Positions 8,107-17,795 of a stretch of DNA of 64,000 nucleotides are shown in pieces. The stretch's first letter is position 1, and the number at the start of each line of letters is the position of its first letter. The notes beneath the pieces were generated by a model. That model saw nothing but the letters and a program-made list of their open reading frames with translations. It was not told the origin of the DNA and did no database searches. The translations under genes were made by a program, and so were the position numbers. Source of the DNA: Flavobacterium silvisoli (GTDB taxonomy: Bacteria > Bacteroidota > Bacteroidia > Flavobacteriales > Flavobacteriaceae); assembly GCF_004329815.1 (NCBI RefSeq), contig NZ_SJPE01000001.1:301733-365732 (forward strand). The letters run 5' to 3'.

Positions 8107-9555
8107 TTATCCTACTGAACCTTCTAAAGAAATTTCGAGTAATTTTTGTGCTTCTACGGCAAATTCCATCGGCAATTTGTTCAAGACATCTTTACTGAAA
8201 CCGTTCACGATTAAGGCAATGGCCTTTTCAGTTGGAATGCCGCGTTGGTTGCAATAAAACACTTGGTCTTCACCGATTTTGGAAGTGGTGGCTTCGTGCT
8301 CAATTTTGGCTGTCGAATTTTTGCTTTCAATGTATGGAAACGTGTGTGCGCCACAGTTGTTGCCCATCAATAAAGAGTCACATTGCGAGAAGTTGCGGGC
8401 ATTTTCGGCACGGGCGCCAATTTGCACCAATCCTCTGTAGCTGTTCTGTGATTTTCCGGCTGAAATTCCTTTGGAAATGATGGTCGATTTGGTGTTTTTG
8501 CCCAAATGAACCATTTTGGTTCCGGTATCGGCTTGTTGGAAATTATTGGTTACGGCTATGGAGTAAAACTCACCCACCGAATTGTCGCCTTTTAAAACGC
8601 ATGAAGGATATTTCCAGGTTACGGCTGAACCGGTTTCTACCTGTGTCCAAGAGATTTTAGCATTTTTCTCGCACAAACCTCTTTTGGTTACAAAATTAAA
8701 CACACCGCCTTTTCCTTCTTTATTTCCGGGATACCAGTTTTGAACCGTCGAATATTTGATTTCAGCATCGTCTAATGCAATCAATTCTACTACGGCAGCG
8801 TGCAACTGGTTTTCATCGCGGCTGGGTGCCGTACAACCTTCGAGGTACGAAACGTAACTGCCTTCATCAGCAATGACTAAGGTTCTTTCGAATTGTCCAG
8901 TTCCGGCCTGATTGATACGGAAATACGTAGACAACTCCATTGGGCAGCGAACGCCTTTTGGGATGTAACAAAACGACCCGTCCGAAAAAACAGCTGAATT
9001 GAGAGCCGCATAGAAATTATCTTTCTGAGGCACTACGGTTCCGAGGTATTTTCGAACCAATTCCGGATGTTCTTTAATGGCTTCTGAAATTGGGCAGAAA
9101 ATAATGCCTTTTTCGCCTAAAGTCTTTTTAAAAGTGGTGGCCACCGAAACGGAATCGACCACAATATCCATGGCGATGTTATTCATTTTTTTCTGTTCGT
9201 CTAAGGAAATCCCTAACTTTTTGTACATGGCCAAAAGTTCCGGATCAACATCGTCCAAAGTTTTGTTAGGATCTACTTTTTTGGGTGCCGAGTAGTAGGA
9301 TATGGCCTGAAAATCGGGTTTGTCATAATGTACATTGGCCCACTCCGGCTCAATCATTTCCTGCCAGGCTCGAAAAGCCTCAATACGCCAGTCTGTCATC
9401 CATTCCGGCTCTTCTTTTTTCTTGGAAATGGCACGAACAATATCTTCATTTAAACCAATAGGAAAAGTTTCGGATTCTATATCTGTGTAAAACCCGTACT
9501 CGTATTCTTTATTTTCTAATTCAACTTTTAAGTCTTCCTCTGTGTATTTTGACAT
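8107..9555 (-). CDS. sufB: SufB scaffold subunit
   Basis: A 482-residue SufB, the core scaffold that receives sulfur from SufE and iron to build clusters. Landmarks are [23 protein letters not shown], the [10 protein letters not shown] segment with the proposed cluster-linked Cys392, [14 protein letters not shown], and [12 protein letters not shown] near the C-terminus. Length matches the family. It is 9 bases downstream of the sufA-type gene and 30 bases upstream of sufC, in one transcription unit read from the promoter near 9.93-9.96 kb. Confidence 0.97.
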   Translation of the reverse strand: MSKYTEEDLKVELENKEYEYGFYTDIESETFPIGLNEDIVRAISKKKEEPEWMTDWRIEAFRAWQEMIEPEWANVHYDKPDFQAISYYSAPKKVDPNKTLDDVDPELLAMYKKLGISLDEQKKMNNIAMDIVVDSVSVATTFKKTLGEKGIIFCPISEAIKEHPELVRKYLGTVVPQKDNFYAALNSAVFSDGSFCYIPKGVRCPMELSTYFRINQAGTGQFERTLVIADEGSYVSYLEGCTAPSRDENQLHAAVVELIALDDAEIKYSTVQNWYPGNKEGKGGVFNFVTKRGLCEKNAKISWTQVETGSAVTWKYPSCVLKGDNSVGEFYSIAVTNNFQQADTGTKMVHLGKNTKSTIISKGISAGKSQNSYRGLVQIGARAENARNFSQCDSLLMGNNCGAHTFPYIESKNSTAKIEHEATTSKIGEDQVFYCNQRGIPTEKAIALIVNGFSKDVLNKLPMEFAVEAQKLLEISLEGSVG

Positions 9556-9564
9556 AGTATGATT

Positions 9565-9894
9565 CTAAAGTGAGAATGATTCTCCGCATCCGCAGGTTCT
9601 TGATGCATTCGGATTATTAAACACAAATCCTTTTCCGTTCAAACCACCCGAAAACTCGAGGATTGTTCCGGCCAGGTATAAAAATGATTTTTTCTCGACA
9701 GCTATTCTAACGTTGTTATCTTCAAAAACCTTATCGTTCTCTCCCAACTCTTTGTCGAATTTTAATTCATACGACAACCCCGAACATCCCCCACTTTTTA
9801 CGCCCACTCGAACGTAATCTTTGGCTGCGTCAAAACCGTCTTCCTGCATCATGTCGATGATTTTTTTGCTTGCTGTATCAGAAACTTTAATCAT
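9565..9894 (-). CDS. sufA: SufA/IscA-type iron-sulfur carrier
   Basis: A 109-residue A-type carrier (HesB/IscA family). The three invariant cysteines are Cys37 in KSGGCSGLSY and Cys101 and Cys103 in RTCGCGESF at the C-terminus. These proteins carry assembled clusters to target apoproteins. It is the first gene of the sufA-B-C-D run. In Bacteroidota this gene is named either sufA, iscA or erpA, so the exact subgroup is uncertain, but its leading position in the SUF operon favours SufA. Confidence 0.92.
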   Translation of the reverse strand: MIKVSDTASKKIIDMMQEDGFDAAKDYVRVGVKSGGCSGLSYELKFDKELGENDKVFEDNNVRIAVEKKSFLYLAGTILEFSGGLNGKGFVFNNPNASRTCGCGESFSL

Positions 9895-9924
9895 GGCTTA
9901 TTTTAATTTTGTCTAAATAATGCG

Positions 9925-9957
9925 CAAAGTTAATACAAATATCCTTTTTTAGCACAA
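9925..9957 (-). promoter_or_regulatory. Promoter of the sufABCD operon
   Basis: On the minus strand: TTG at 9957-9955, a 22-base spacer, then TAACTTTG at 9932-9925. Both boxes and the spacing fit the flavobacterial consensus (TTG, 17-23 bases, TAnnTTTG). It lies about 30 bases upstream of the sufA start. Confidence 0.65.
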
Positions 9958-10078
9958 ATCGCCGGATTTTTATAACTAATTTAAGAATAGAAAAAAATGA
10001 TTTTGTGCCGCCAAGAGCCCTATATTTTTAGTAATTTGCGAACCATTTTATTTTTTTAACCGAATAGATTTCAACACC

Positions 10079-10939
10079 ATGAAAATATATCCTGTAGAGG
10101 CCGGTAATTTTAAATTAGACGGGGGAGCTATGTTTGGTGTAGTTCCGAAAACCATTTGGAACAAAACCAACCCGGCAGATGAGAACAATTTGATAGACAT
10201 TGCAGCACGCTGTATGCTTATTGAGGATGGCAATCGCCTCATTCTGATTGACACCGGCATGGGCAACAAACAGTCCGAAAAGTTCTTTGGCTATTATTCG
10301 CTTTGGGGTCCTCATTCATTGGATGGTTCTTTGGCCAAATACGGTTTTCACCGCGATGATATTACCGATGTTTTTATGACGCACCTGCATTTTGATCACT
10401 GCGGCGGAAGTGTCAACTGGAACAAAGACAAAACCGGTTATGAGGTAGCCTTCAAAAACGCAAAGTTTTGGACCAATGACAACCATTGGGAATGGGCCAC
10501 CAAACCCAATGCCCGTGAAAAAGCCTCTTTTCTTTCCGAAAATATTTTACCCATGCAGGAAAGTGGGCAACTCAATTTTATAAAAAGACCAGAGGGCGAT
10601 TACAGTCATTCGAAAGAGTTGGGATTCGGGATTTTTTATGTAGACGGTCATACCGAAAAAATGATGATTCCTCATGTTCAGTACCAAGATAAAACCATTG
10701 TTTTTTGTGCCGATTTAATTCCAACTGCCGGGCATTTACCACTTCCGTACGTCATGGGTTACGATACCCGACCGCTTTTGACATTGCCCGAAAAAGAAAA
10801 ATTTTTAAAGGCAGCCGCTGAAAACAACTACTATTTGTGGTTAGAACATGATGCCCATAACCAAATAATCACTGTAGAAAACACTGAAAAAGGTGTTCGT
10901 CTCAAAGAAATTTTCCGTTGTGAAGATATCTTAAGTTAG
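10079..10939 (+). CDS. MBL-fold metallo-hydrolase
   Basis: A 286-residue metallo-beta-lactamase-fold protein. The metal motif HxHxDH is His102-Leu-His104-Phe-Asp106-His107 in MTHLHFDHCGG, with FYVDGHTEKMM providing a further histidine and VFCADLIP the bridging aspartate. The conserved LIDTGMG strand is at residues 57-63. There is no signal peptide, so it is cytoplasmic. Relatives include lactonases and other hydrolases, and the substrate cannot be assigned. Transcribed alone, divergent from the suf operon. Confidence 0.92.
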   Translation: MKIYPVEAGNFKLDGGAMFGVVPKTIWNKTNPADENNLIDIAARCMLIEDGNRLILIDTGMGNKQSEKFFGYYSLWGPHSLDGSLAKYGFHRDDITDVFMTHLHFDHCGGSVNWNKDKTGYEVAFKNAKFWTNDNHWEWATKPNAREKASFLSENILPMQESGQLNFIKRPEGDYSHSKELGFGIFYVDGHTEKMMIPHVQYQDKTIVFCADLIPTAGHLPLPYVMGYDTRPLLTLPEKEKFLKAAAENNYYLWLEHDAHNQIITVENTEKGVRLKEIFRCEDILS

Positions 10940-11006
10940 TGTTAATCATTTTACTGCTTGTAACAAAACCATTTAATTTTACACTCGTTCTATAAATTTA
11001 AAACAA

Positions 11007-12584
11007 ATGAAATTCATAAAAATCTTTGTACTGTCGTTGTTTTCTTTGACAGTTGCCGCTCAAACTGCTGATAAATCATTAGCCAAAAAAGGAACTCTGA
11101 CCGAACAACAACTGCAACGCTGGAGTCATCTGGATCTGGTAAAAGATTCCATACCCGGAATGAGCGTTGATAAGGCTTACAACGAATTATTAAAAGGCAA
11201 AAAAAGCACTAAAGTTATTGTTGGGGTTATCGACTCGGGAGTTGATATTAATCATGACGATTTGAAATCGGTAATTTGGACCAATAAAAAAGAAATTCCA
11301 GGCAACGGCGTTGACGATGATAAAAACGGATATACTGATGACGTTCACGGTTGGAATTTTTTGGGCGAGTCAAACAATGAAAACTTAGAATTGGTTCGTA
11401 TCCTAAAAAAACCGGATGACGGTTCAGCCGCATACAAAGCAGCCTTAGAAGACTATGAAAAGAAAAACCAAAAAATGCTTAAAAATAAGTTTCAGGTTGA
11501 CTTCATCATAGCGGCCGACAAAAATATCCGCGAATATTTGAACAAAGAAAATTATACGATTGAGGATTTAAAAGCAATTACATCTTCTGATAAAAAGATT
11601 TACCAAAGCAAAATGGTCATGCTTTCTATAGCCGAAGATGCCGGCGAAGGATTTCGTGACGATATCAATGATTACAAAGAACAAGTTTACGACCAGTTGA
11701 ATTTCAACCTTAACAAAGATTTTGACGGAAGAAAAATAGTAGGTGACAATCCTGAGGACATTACCAATAAAATTTACGGCAACAATGTGGTTTACTCCAA
11801 GGAAAGAAAAGACTCTTTCCACGGCACACACGTAGCCGGAATCATTGCTCAGGTTCGAAATAACAATCTTGGTGGTGACGGTGTAGCTGACAACGTTGAA
11901 ATTTTGCCGGTAAGAGCCGTACCAAACGGTGATGAATACGATAAAGATATTGCCTTGGCTATCCGTTATGCCGTAGACAACGGTGCAAAAGTAATCAACG
12001 GAAGTTTCGGAAAAGATTATTCACCACACAAAGAATGGGTTTGGGATGCTATCAAATATGCCGAAAGCAAAGACGTGTTACTTGTATTTGCTGCCGGAAA
12101 TGACGGTAAAAATATCGATGTTGAACCTAGTTTTCCAGCCGATACTAAAGACAAAAAAACAGAAATCGCCAAAAATGTTCTGACCATTGGTGCCCTTGAC
12201 AACAAATATGGCGAAAATATGGTAGCCGATTTTTCAAACTACGGCCAGAAAAACGTTGATATTTTTGCTCCCGGAGTAAAAATTTATGCAACTGTGGGTG
12301 ATAACAAGTATAAATACGAACAAGGTACATCAATGGCATCGCCAAATGCTGCCGGAGTAGCTGCTTTAATTCGTTCGTACTACCCAAGTCTAAAAGCGGC
12401 ACAAGTAAAGCAAATCATCATGCAATCGGGAACACCGGTTCCTTTTGATGTGGTGGTGGGTGAAACCGCCGAGAAAATGCCTTTTTCGAAAACTTGTGTT
12501 TCGGGTAAAATTGTCAATGCCTACAATGCATTGAAAATGGCTGAAACCATGGCAAAGAAGACAAAAAAGAATCCAAAATTATAA
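11007..12584 (+). CDS. Secreted subtilisin-like serine peptidase (S8)
   Basis: A 525-residue protease with a signal peptide ending near VAAQT (residues 15-20). The catalytic triad is visible: Asp76 in VIDSGVDINHDD, His272 in HGTHVAGI and Ser442 in GTSMASPNAAG, with Asn331 in NGSFG as the oxyanion residue. About 195 residues separate Asp and His, far more than in classic subtilisins. The extra stretch (roughly 120-265) is charged and helical and contains no known domain that I recognise. There is no C-terminal sorting domain. Probably periplasmic or secreted. A hairpin terminator follows directly. Confidence 0.93.
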   Translation: MKFIKIFVLSLFSLTVAAQTADKSLAKKGTLTEQQLQRWSHLDLVKDSIPGMSVDKAYNELLKGKKSTKVIVGVIDSGVDINHDDLKSVIWTNKKEIPGNGVDDDKNGYTDDVHGWNFLGESNNENLELVRILKKPDDGSAAYKAALEDYEKKNQKMLKNKFQVDFIIAADKNIREYLNKENYTIEDLKAITSSDKKIYQSKMVMLSIAEDAGEGFRDDINDYKEQVYDQLNFNLNKDFDGRKIVGDNPEDITNKIYGNNVVYSKERKDSFHGTHVAGIIAQVRNNNLGGDGVADNVEILPVRAVPNGDEYDKDIALAIRYAVDNGAKVINGSFGKDYSPHKEWVWDAIKYAESKDVLLVFAAGNDGKNIDVEPSFPADTKDKKTEIAKNVLTIGALDNKYGENMVADFSNYGQKNVDIFAPGVKIYATVGDNKYKYEQGTSMASPNAAGVAALIRSYYPSLKAAQVKQIIMQSGTPVPFDVVVGETAEKMPFSKTCVSGKIVNAYNALKMAETMAKKTKKNPKL

Positions 12585-12590
12585 TCCGAC

Positions 12591-12618
12591 AAGGAAGGTT
12601 TCGGCCTTCCTTTTTTAT
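12591..12618 (+). terminator. Rho-independent terminator after the S8 peptidase gene
   Basis: AAGGAAGG pairs with CCTTCCTT around a 6-base loop, followed by a T-run. It lies 7 bases after the stop codon. Confidence 0.85.
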
Positions 12619-12629
12619 TTTTAGAAAGC

Positions 12630-14519
12630 ATGAGAAACAAGTTTTTATTGGGTTTTATCCTAATGGGTATTTCTTCGGTTTTTGGTCAATCTAAAAACTA
12701 TTGGCAACAACATGTTGATTACAAAATGGATGTTGCGATGGATGTCAAAACCTATCAGTACAAAGGCAAACAGGAATTGATTTACACCAACAATTCGCCC
12801 GATACTTTGAAAAAAGTGTATTATCATTTATTCAACAATGCCTTTCAACCCGGAAGCGAAATGGATATTCGGGTTCAAAACATTCCGGATCCCGATAGCC
12901 GCATGGCCACCAAAACAAAAGGTGCTGACGGAAAAGAAATCAGACAAAGCCGCATTAGTTCCTTACAACCTAATGAAATTGGTTATCTGAAAATTTCAAA
13001 TTTTAAACAAGATGGTATTTCTGCTAAGATTAAAGAAGTCGGTACTATTTTAGAAGTCGATTTGGCACAACCCTTATTCCCCGGAAAGTCGACCGTTTTA
13101 ACCTTAGATTTTGACGGACAAGTACCAAAACAAATTCGCCGCTCAGGACGCAATAACAAAGAAGGTGTTGAGCTTTCAATGACGCAATGGTATCCAAAAA
13201 TAGCGGAGTTTGATTTTGAAGGCTGGCATGCTGACCCTTACATTGCGCGAGAATTTCATGGCGTTTGGGGAAATTTTGACGTAAAAATCACTATTGATAA
13301 AACTTATATTTTGGGCGGAACCGGTTATTTAGAAAACAAAAATGAAATAGGATACAATTATCAGGATGCCGGAGTAACCGTTACAATTCCGAAGAAACAA
13401 AAAACGCTGACTTGGCATTTTGTTGCTCCGAATGTGATTGATTTTACATGGGCTGCTGATAAAAATTACATTCATGATGTAGTGCCCACTGATTTTGGCA
13501 CAACGTTTCATTTCTTATACAAAAACAATCCGAAAATCATTGAAAACTGGAAAAAAGCACAACCCAAAGCGGTTGAACTGATGGCTTTTTACAACAAAAT
13601 TATCGGCAAATACCCTTACGAGCAATACTCTATCATTCAGGGAGGAGACGGCGGTATGGAGTATGCTATGTGTACTTTAATTTTGGGAGAAGGCACACTT
13701 GATGGTTTGGTAAATGGACTTATTGCACACGAAATGGCTCATTCCTGGTTTCAACACCTATTGGCATCCAACGAAAGTAAACATCCATGGATGGATGAAG
13801 GAGGCGCTACTTTCCTGGAAGATATGGCCGTTAATGAAATTTCGGGTAAAAATCTCGAAAATCCTTTTGTTGACAGCTATAAAAACTACATCAGCATGGC
13901 CAATTCGGGCAAAGAACAACCCTTGTCAACCCATGGCGATCACTTTGACTACAATCAAGTGTACAGTATTTGTTCATATTCAAAAGGCGAGCTTTTTTGG
14001 ACACAATTGATTTATCTGATTGGAAAAGAAAACACCTTGAGAACACTGAAACGCTATTTTGCCGAATTCAAATATAAACATCCGACTCCTAATGATATAA
14101 AACGAACTGCTGAACGAGTTTCGGGAGCAAACTTAGACTGGTACTTAACCAATTGGACGGAAACCACCAACACCATTGATTATGGCATTAAAACTGTTGA
14201 AGGAGCTACCGACGGAGTGTCGAGAACCGGGGTTACTTTAGAAAGAATCGGCCGAATCCCTATGCCAATGGATGTTTTGGTTGAATATACTGATGGCACT
14301 AAGGAGAGTTTTTATATTCCGCTTCGCATGATGAGTTTTGAAAAAGAAAATCCGACTCCTTCGATTACCAGAACCACTTTGGCTGATTGGGCTTGGGCTT
14401 ATCCAACGTATTTTTTTGAAATTCCGAAAGCAAAATCTTCCATCAAAAAAATAACACTAGACCCCAGCGGATTAATGGCTGATGTAAAACGAGACAACAA
14501 TGTTTTTGAACAGAAATAA
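12630..14519 (+). CDS. M1 family zinc aminopeptidase-like protein
   Basis: A 629-residue gluzincin. The zinc motif HExxH is His367-Glu368-x-x-His371 in LIAHEMAHSWF, with the third ligand Glu390 in WMDEGGATF. The substrate-binding motif GGMEYA (residues 341-346) stands in for GxMEN, as in many bacterial M1 relatives. The start MRNKFLLGFILMG ending near VFGQ is a signal peptide, so the enzyme acts in the periplasm or outside. The region before the catalytic domain is the usual beta-sandwich. It is single-gene sized, lying between two terminators. Confidence 0.93.
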   Translation: MRNKFLLGFILMGISSVFGQSKNYWQQHVDYKMDVAMDVKTYQYKGKQELIYTNNSPDTLKKVYYHLFNNAFQPGSEMDIRVQNIPDPDSRMATKTKGADGKEIRQSRISSLQPNEIGYLKISNFKQDGISAKIKEVGTILEVDLAQPLFPGKSTVLTLDFDGQVPKQIRRSGRNNKEGVELSMTQWYPKIAEFDFEGWHADPYIAREFHGVWGNFDVKITIDKTYILGGTGYLENKNEIGYNYQDAGVTVTIPKKQKTLTWHFVAPNVIDFTWAADKNYIHDVVPTDFGTTFHFLYKNNPKIIENWKKAQPKAVELMAFYNKIIGKYPYEQYSIIQGGDGGMEYAMCTLILGEGTLDGLVNGLIAHEMAHSWFQHLLASNESKHPWMDEGGATFLEDMAVNEISGKNLENPFVDSYKNYISMANSGKEQPLSTHGDHFDYNQVYSICSYSKGELFWTQLIYLIGKENTLRTLKRYFAEFKYKHPTPNDIKRTAERVSGANLDWYLTNWTETTNTIDYGIKTVEGATDGVSRTGVTLERIGRIPMPMDVLVEYTDGTKESFYIPLRMMSFEKENPTPSITRTTLADWAWAYPTYFFEIPKAKSSIKKITLDPSGLMADVKRDNNVFEQK

Positions 14520-14520
14520 A

Positions 14521-14548
14521 AAAAGGCAACCAAATGGTTGCCTTTTTT
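14521..14548. terminator. Bidirectional hairpin terminator
   Basis: GGCAACC pairs with GGTTGCC, with A-run before and T-run after. It separates the convergent M1 peptidase gene and the 195-residue hypothetical gene. Confidence 0.9.
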
Positions 14549-15134
14549 ACAATAATTTTATACTGACAATCTCATTATATATGCGGTACTGATTGAGTTT
14601 AGGATCAAAAAAGTCTTGTTGGCGGTAATGAATTTCTAGCTTATCTCCTTTTACAATTTTGTTTTTGATGAACAGATTGTCGCCGTCAAAACTAAACAAC
14701 CAAACAAATTCCTGCTTTTGGTTTTGTTCATCAAGTAATACAATGGTATTGAACTCTTTGGCTGTCATACTTTCAAACGTGCCAACATAAAACAAATCAA
14801 GTTCATCTTCATCAGAAAAATTGGCATCTGCTTTATTTTCGGCAATTTTGATAAACACATCGGGGCAAATAACTGCCATTTCAATGCCAACGCTTTCGGC
14901 TATATTTTGAATAGACGTCATTTTATCATCCGGGTTGACATCGATACTTTTTCGTTCTTTATTGCTCAACAAATCAATGGCTTCAAAAATGCAAATACCC
15001 AGATTTACATCGGTCACATCCTTTTTTTTGCTTACACAGTCACACGTGTGGGTAGCCAGTTTTTTATAAACCGCCTGCTTTTTTTGAGCCCAAAACAGTA
15101 GAGGTGTCAATAATAAAAGTATGGTTATTCGCAT
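14547..15134 (-). CDS. Hypothetical exported protein
   Basis: A 195-residue protein with a signal peptide (MRITILLLLTPLLFWAQ). The mature N-terminus carries a CDCVSKKK motif and a later GICIFEAIDLL, a spacing seen in small Bacteroidota proteins of unknown role. The C-terminal half is beta-rich (FVWLFSFDGDNLFIKNKIVKG) and ends in an acidic/basic mix. I do not recognise a named family. It is monocistronic, with its 3' end on the shared terminator. Confidence 0.75.
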   Translation of the reverse strand: MRITILLLLTPLLFWAQKKQAVYKKLATHTCDCVSKKKDVTDVNLGICIFEAIDLLSNKERKSIDVNPDDKMTSIQNIAESVGIEMAVICPDVFIKIAENKADANFSDEDELDLFYVGTFESMTAKEFNTIVLLDEQNQKQEFVWLFSFDGDNLFIKNKIVKGDKLEIHYRQQDFFDPKLNQYRIYNEIVSIKLL

Positions 15135-15236
15135 GGAAAATATTTTGATAGGTTACGAAAGTAGGCAGAATCTCTTGGATAAAAAAGTATTTCGGAATTA
15201 TTCCTTTACCGGATTAATCAGTGTTATTGAGTGTCT

Positions 15237-15268
15237 TTGAAATTTATGGAATAGAATTTGTAGTTTTG
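15237..15268 (+). promoter_or_regulatory. Promoter upstream of the secreted protein-rnpA genes
   Basis: TTG at 15237-15239, a 21-base spacer, then TAGTTTTG at 15261-15268. Both boxes and spacing fit the flavobacterial consensus. Expected start about 12 bases before the ATG at 15286. Confidence 0.6.
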
Positions 15269-15285
15269 CGGGAAACATTTTTTTC

Positions 15286-15699
15286 ATGAAAAACTTAAAA
15301 TTTCTATTTCTTTTAGTCATAATGGGCTTGGGATTTCAAACAAGTTATGCTCAACCCATCCGATTCAAAACCAGCAGTGTTAGTTTTACAGATAAAAAAA
15401 ATGACGGTACCTGGAATGAATGGTCTGACTTTGTGAAAGCCAATGTCATGATTACCCTTGATGCCAAAAAGGATTTGATTACCATAAATTCAGCCGAAGT
15501 ACAGTCGTTTAAAATCAAAGCTTACGGGGAAATCGAAGATAATGCCGAGGTAAATATTGTTCCTTTTGAATGTGTAGACAACAAATTTTCGAAGTGTAAA
15601 ATATTCATCATCACCAAGAAAAAAGAAAACAACCGAATGCAGATTTACATCAATTATAACGAAGTCAAATTTGTTTACAACGTCTACAACGACAATTAA
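15286..15699 (+). CDS. Hypothetical small secreted protein
   Basis: A 137-residue protein with a signal peptide (hydrophobic core FLFLLVIMGLGF, cleavage near SYAQ). The mature part is beta-rich and charged (SSVSFTDKKNDGTWNEWSDF, IYINYNEVKFVYNVYNDN), and its C-terminus suggests a small beta-sandwich. I cannot name a family. It ends 3 bases before rnpA and shares its promoter, an unusual partner for the RNase P protein. Confidence 0.78.
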   Translation: MKNLKFLFLLVIMGLGFQTSYAQPIRFKTSSVSFTDKKNDGTWNEWSDFVKANVMITLDAKKDLITINSAEVQSFKIKAYGEIEDNAEVNIVPFECVDNKFSKCKIFIITKKKENNRMQIYINYNEVKFVYNVYNDN

Positions 15700-15702
15700 C
15701 AA

Positions 15703-16092
15703 ATGGATAATTCCTATCCTAAAGCAGAAAAACTAAAAAGCAAAAAAATCATCGAATTGCTCTTCACAGAAGGTAAATCGGTGAGTAAATATCCTTTGCG
15801 ACTGGTATACATTCCGTATCATTTTGAAGAAAATATACCGCTCAAAGTGGGCGTATCGGTTTCTAAAAAATACTTCAAAAATGCGGTAGAGCGCAACTAC
15901 TTCAAACGCGTGCTGCGCGAATGTTACCGTTTAAACAAATCGCTTTTGGTTGACCATCTTGAGGCCAAGTACTGCCTGATGTTTTTTTATCAAACCAAAG
16001 AAAAACTGTCCTATTCCGAAATCAACGAAAAAACGAAACAACTTTTTGAAAAGTTTGTCAAAACCCTTCAGGATGAAAAAAACAATAGCTGA
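15703..16092 (+). CDS. rnpA: Ribonuclease P protein component
   Basis: A 129-residue RNase P protein that binds the catalytic RNA and helps trim tRNA 5' leaders. The RNR-type motif is clear: KVGVSVSKKYFKNAVERNYFKRVLRECYR (quoted as segments KVGVSVSKKY and AVERNYFKRVLRE). The usual neighbour rpmH is not upstream; instead a secreted protein gene precedes it by 3 bases. Length is normal. Confidence 0.94.
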   Translation: MDNSYPKAEKLKSKKIIELLFTEGKSVSKYPLRLVYIPYHFEENIPLKVGVSVSKKYFKNAVERNYFKRVLRECYRLNKSLLVDHLEAKYCLMFFYQTKEKLSYSEINEKTKQLFEKFVKTLQDEKNNS

Positions 16093-16156
16093 AAAGCGGA
16101 ATACAATTCGTTTCAAGTAAATTAGTATATTCGTTAACTTGTTAAAAGATTGAACC

Positions 16157-17794
16157 ATGTTCTCAAAAATTAAAAAAAGATATTTTATACCGGTAATACT
16201 GAGTGCCTTTTTGTTTATTGGTGTAAGCTTTAAAGATGATTTTTTCGAGATTTCGAAACAAATTGAAATCTTTACCACCTTGTTCAAAATCATCAATCAA
16301 AACTATGTTGACGAAACCAATGCGGCAGAATTGATGGACAAAGCCATCAAAAGCATGTTGGCCGATTTGGATCCGTATACCAACTATTTCAATGAGCAGG
16401 ATGTTATCAAATTCAAAATCAACAATACCGGAGAATACACCGGAATCGGAGCGCTCATTACCCGCAAAGAAGACAAAATAATCATCAAAGAGCCTTACAA
16501 AGGTTATCCGGCGGATAAGGCAGGATTGAAAGCCGGAGATGAAATTATTCAAATTGGCGATGTGGTTTTGGCTGATTTTAAAGACGATGCATCACAATTA
16601 ATGAAAGGTGCAAAGAATACCAAAATTGACATCAAATTTTTACGTCAGGGAAAACCTATGACGGCACAACTAGTCTTGGATGAAGTAGATGTGAAAGCTG
16701 TTCCTTTTTATGGTAAAATTGACGATAAAACCGGATATATTGTATTGTCACAGTTCAACGCCAAAGCCTTTTCGGATACCAAAGAAGCGCTGGAAAAACT
16801 CAAAGCAGACGGCGCCACACAAATTGTTTTAGACTTGCGCGGCAATCCGGGCGGTTTGCTCAATGAAGCCGTAAATATTTGTGGTTTGTTTGTCCCAAAA
16901 GGCGAAACCATAGTTACCACCAAATCAAAAAATGCTAAATACAACAACACCAATAAAACTACGCGCGAACCTATTGACACCGAAATCCCACTGGCAATAA
17001 TTGTTGATGGAAAAAGTGCTTCGGCTTCGGAAATTGTTTCGGGTGCTTTACAGGATTTGGACCGTGCAGTAATCATCGGCAGCCGTAGTTACGGAAAAGG
17101 ATTGGTACAGCGTCCGTTTGATATGGTTTACAATACACAGGTTAAAGTTACCATTGCCAAATATTACACGCCTTCCGGCAGATGTATTCAGGCTTTGGAT
17201 TATGCTCATAAAGACAAAAGCGGGAAAGCCATTCGTACCGATGCTAAAAACTACAATGCTTTTCAAACCAAAAAGGGAAGAACCGTATATGACGGTGGCG
17301 GGATTTTGCCGGATGTAGTTTTAGAGAGCAGTAAAACGAGCGCCATTGCCGATGCCTTGCAAAAAAATGACGCCATTTTTAACTATGCTACTTATTACTA
17401 CTACAAAAATCCAAATCTGGGCGACAAAATTCCGGTTATCACAGATGCGGAAATAGCCGATTTCAAAGCCTTCCTGAAACGCGAAAAAATAGCCTTTGAC
17501 ACCGAGACCGAAATCGCTTTGAAAAATACTTTGGAAAAAGCCAAAAAAGAGAATATTGACGGCGCAATTACCGCAGAATATCAACAATTGCTCTCTTCGA
17601 TAGAAAAGAGTGAAGAAACGCTGATTGATAAAAACAAAACTGAAATCAAAAATTTACTTTTGGACGAAATTATTAAAAGATACCAATACAAAGAAGGATT
17701 GTATCAATATTACATCAAAAACAATTTTGAAATCAAAAAAGCTGTTGAAGTCCTGAACGACAAAGCCACTTACAACAAGATTTTAAAAATATAA
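16157..17794 (+). CDS. S41 C-terminal processing peptidase with PDZ domain
   Basis: A 545-residue periplasmic protease of the CtpA/Prc type. An N-terminal hydrophobic segment (residues 9-24) anchors or exports it. A PDZ domain follows (about residues 85-180, with GIGALI and KAGLKAGDEI). The S41 core has the Ser/Lys dyad: Ser289 in DGKSASASEI and Lys314 in SYGKGLVQ, 25 residues apart as in the family, plus LDLRGNPGG before it. The last 150 residues are helical. It lies 64 bases after rnpA and 1 base before the OmpA-like gene, suggesting a shared envelope role. Confidence 0.94.
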   Translation: MFSKIKKRYFIPVILSAFLFIGVSFKDDFFEISKQIEIFTTLFKIINQNYVDETNAAELMDKAIKSMLADLDPYTNYFNEQDVIKFKINNTGEYTGIGALITRKEDKIIIKEPYKGYPADKAGLKAGDEIIQIGDVVLADFKDDASQLMKGAKNTKIDIKFLRQGKPMTAQLVLDEVDVKAVPFYGKIDDKTGYIVLSQFNAKAFSDTKEALEKLKADGATQIVLDLRGNPGGLLNEAVNICGLFVPKGETIVTTKSKNAKYNNTNKTTREPIDTEIPLAIIVDGKSASASEIVSGALQDLDRAVIIGSRSYGKGLVQRPFDMVYNTQVKVTIAKYYTPSGRCIQALDYAHKDKSGKAIRTDAKNYNAFQTKKGRTVYDGGGILPDVVLESSKTSAIADALQKNDAIFNYATYYYYKNPNLGDKIPVITDAEIADFKAFLKREKIAFDTETEIALKNTLEKAKKENIDGAITAEYQQLLSSIEKSEETLIDKNKTEIKNLLLDEIIKRYQYKEGLYQYYIKNNFEIKKAVEVLNDKATYNKILKI

Positions 17795-17795
17795 T

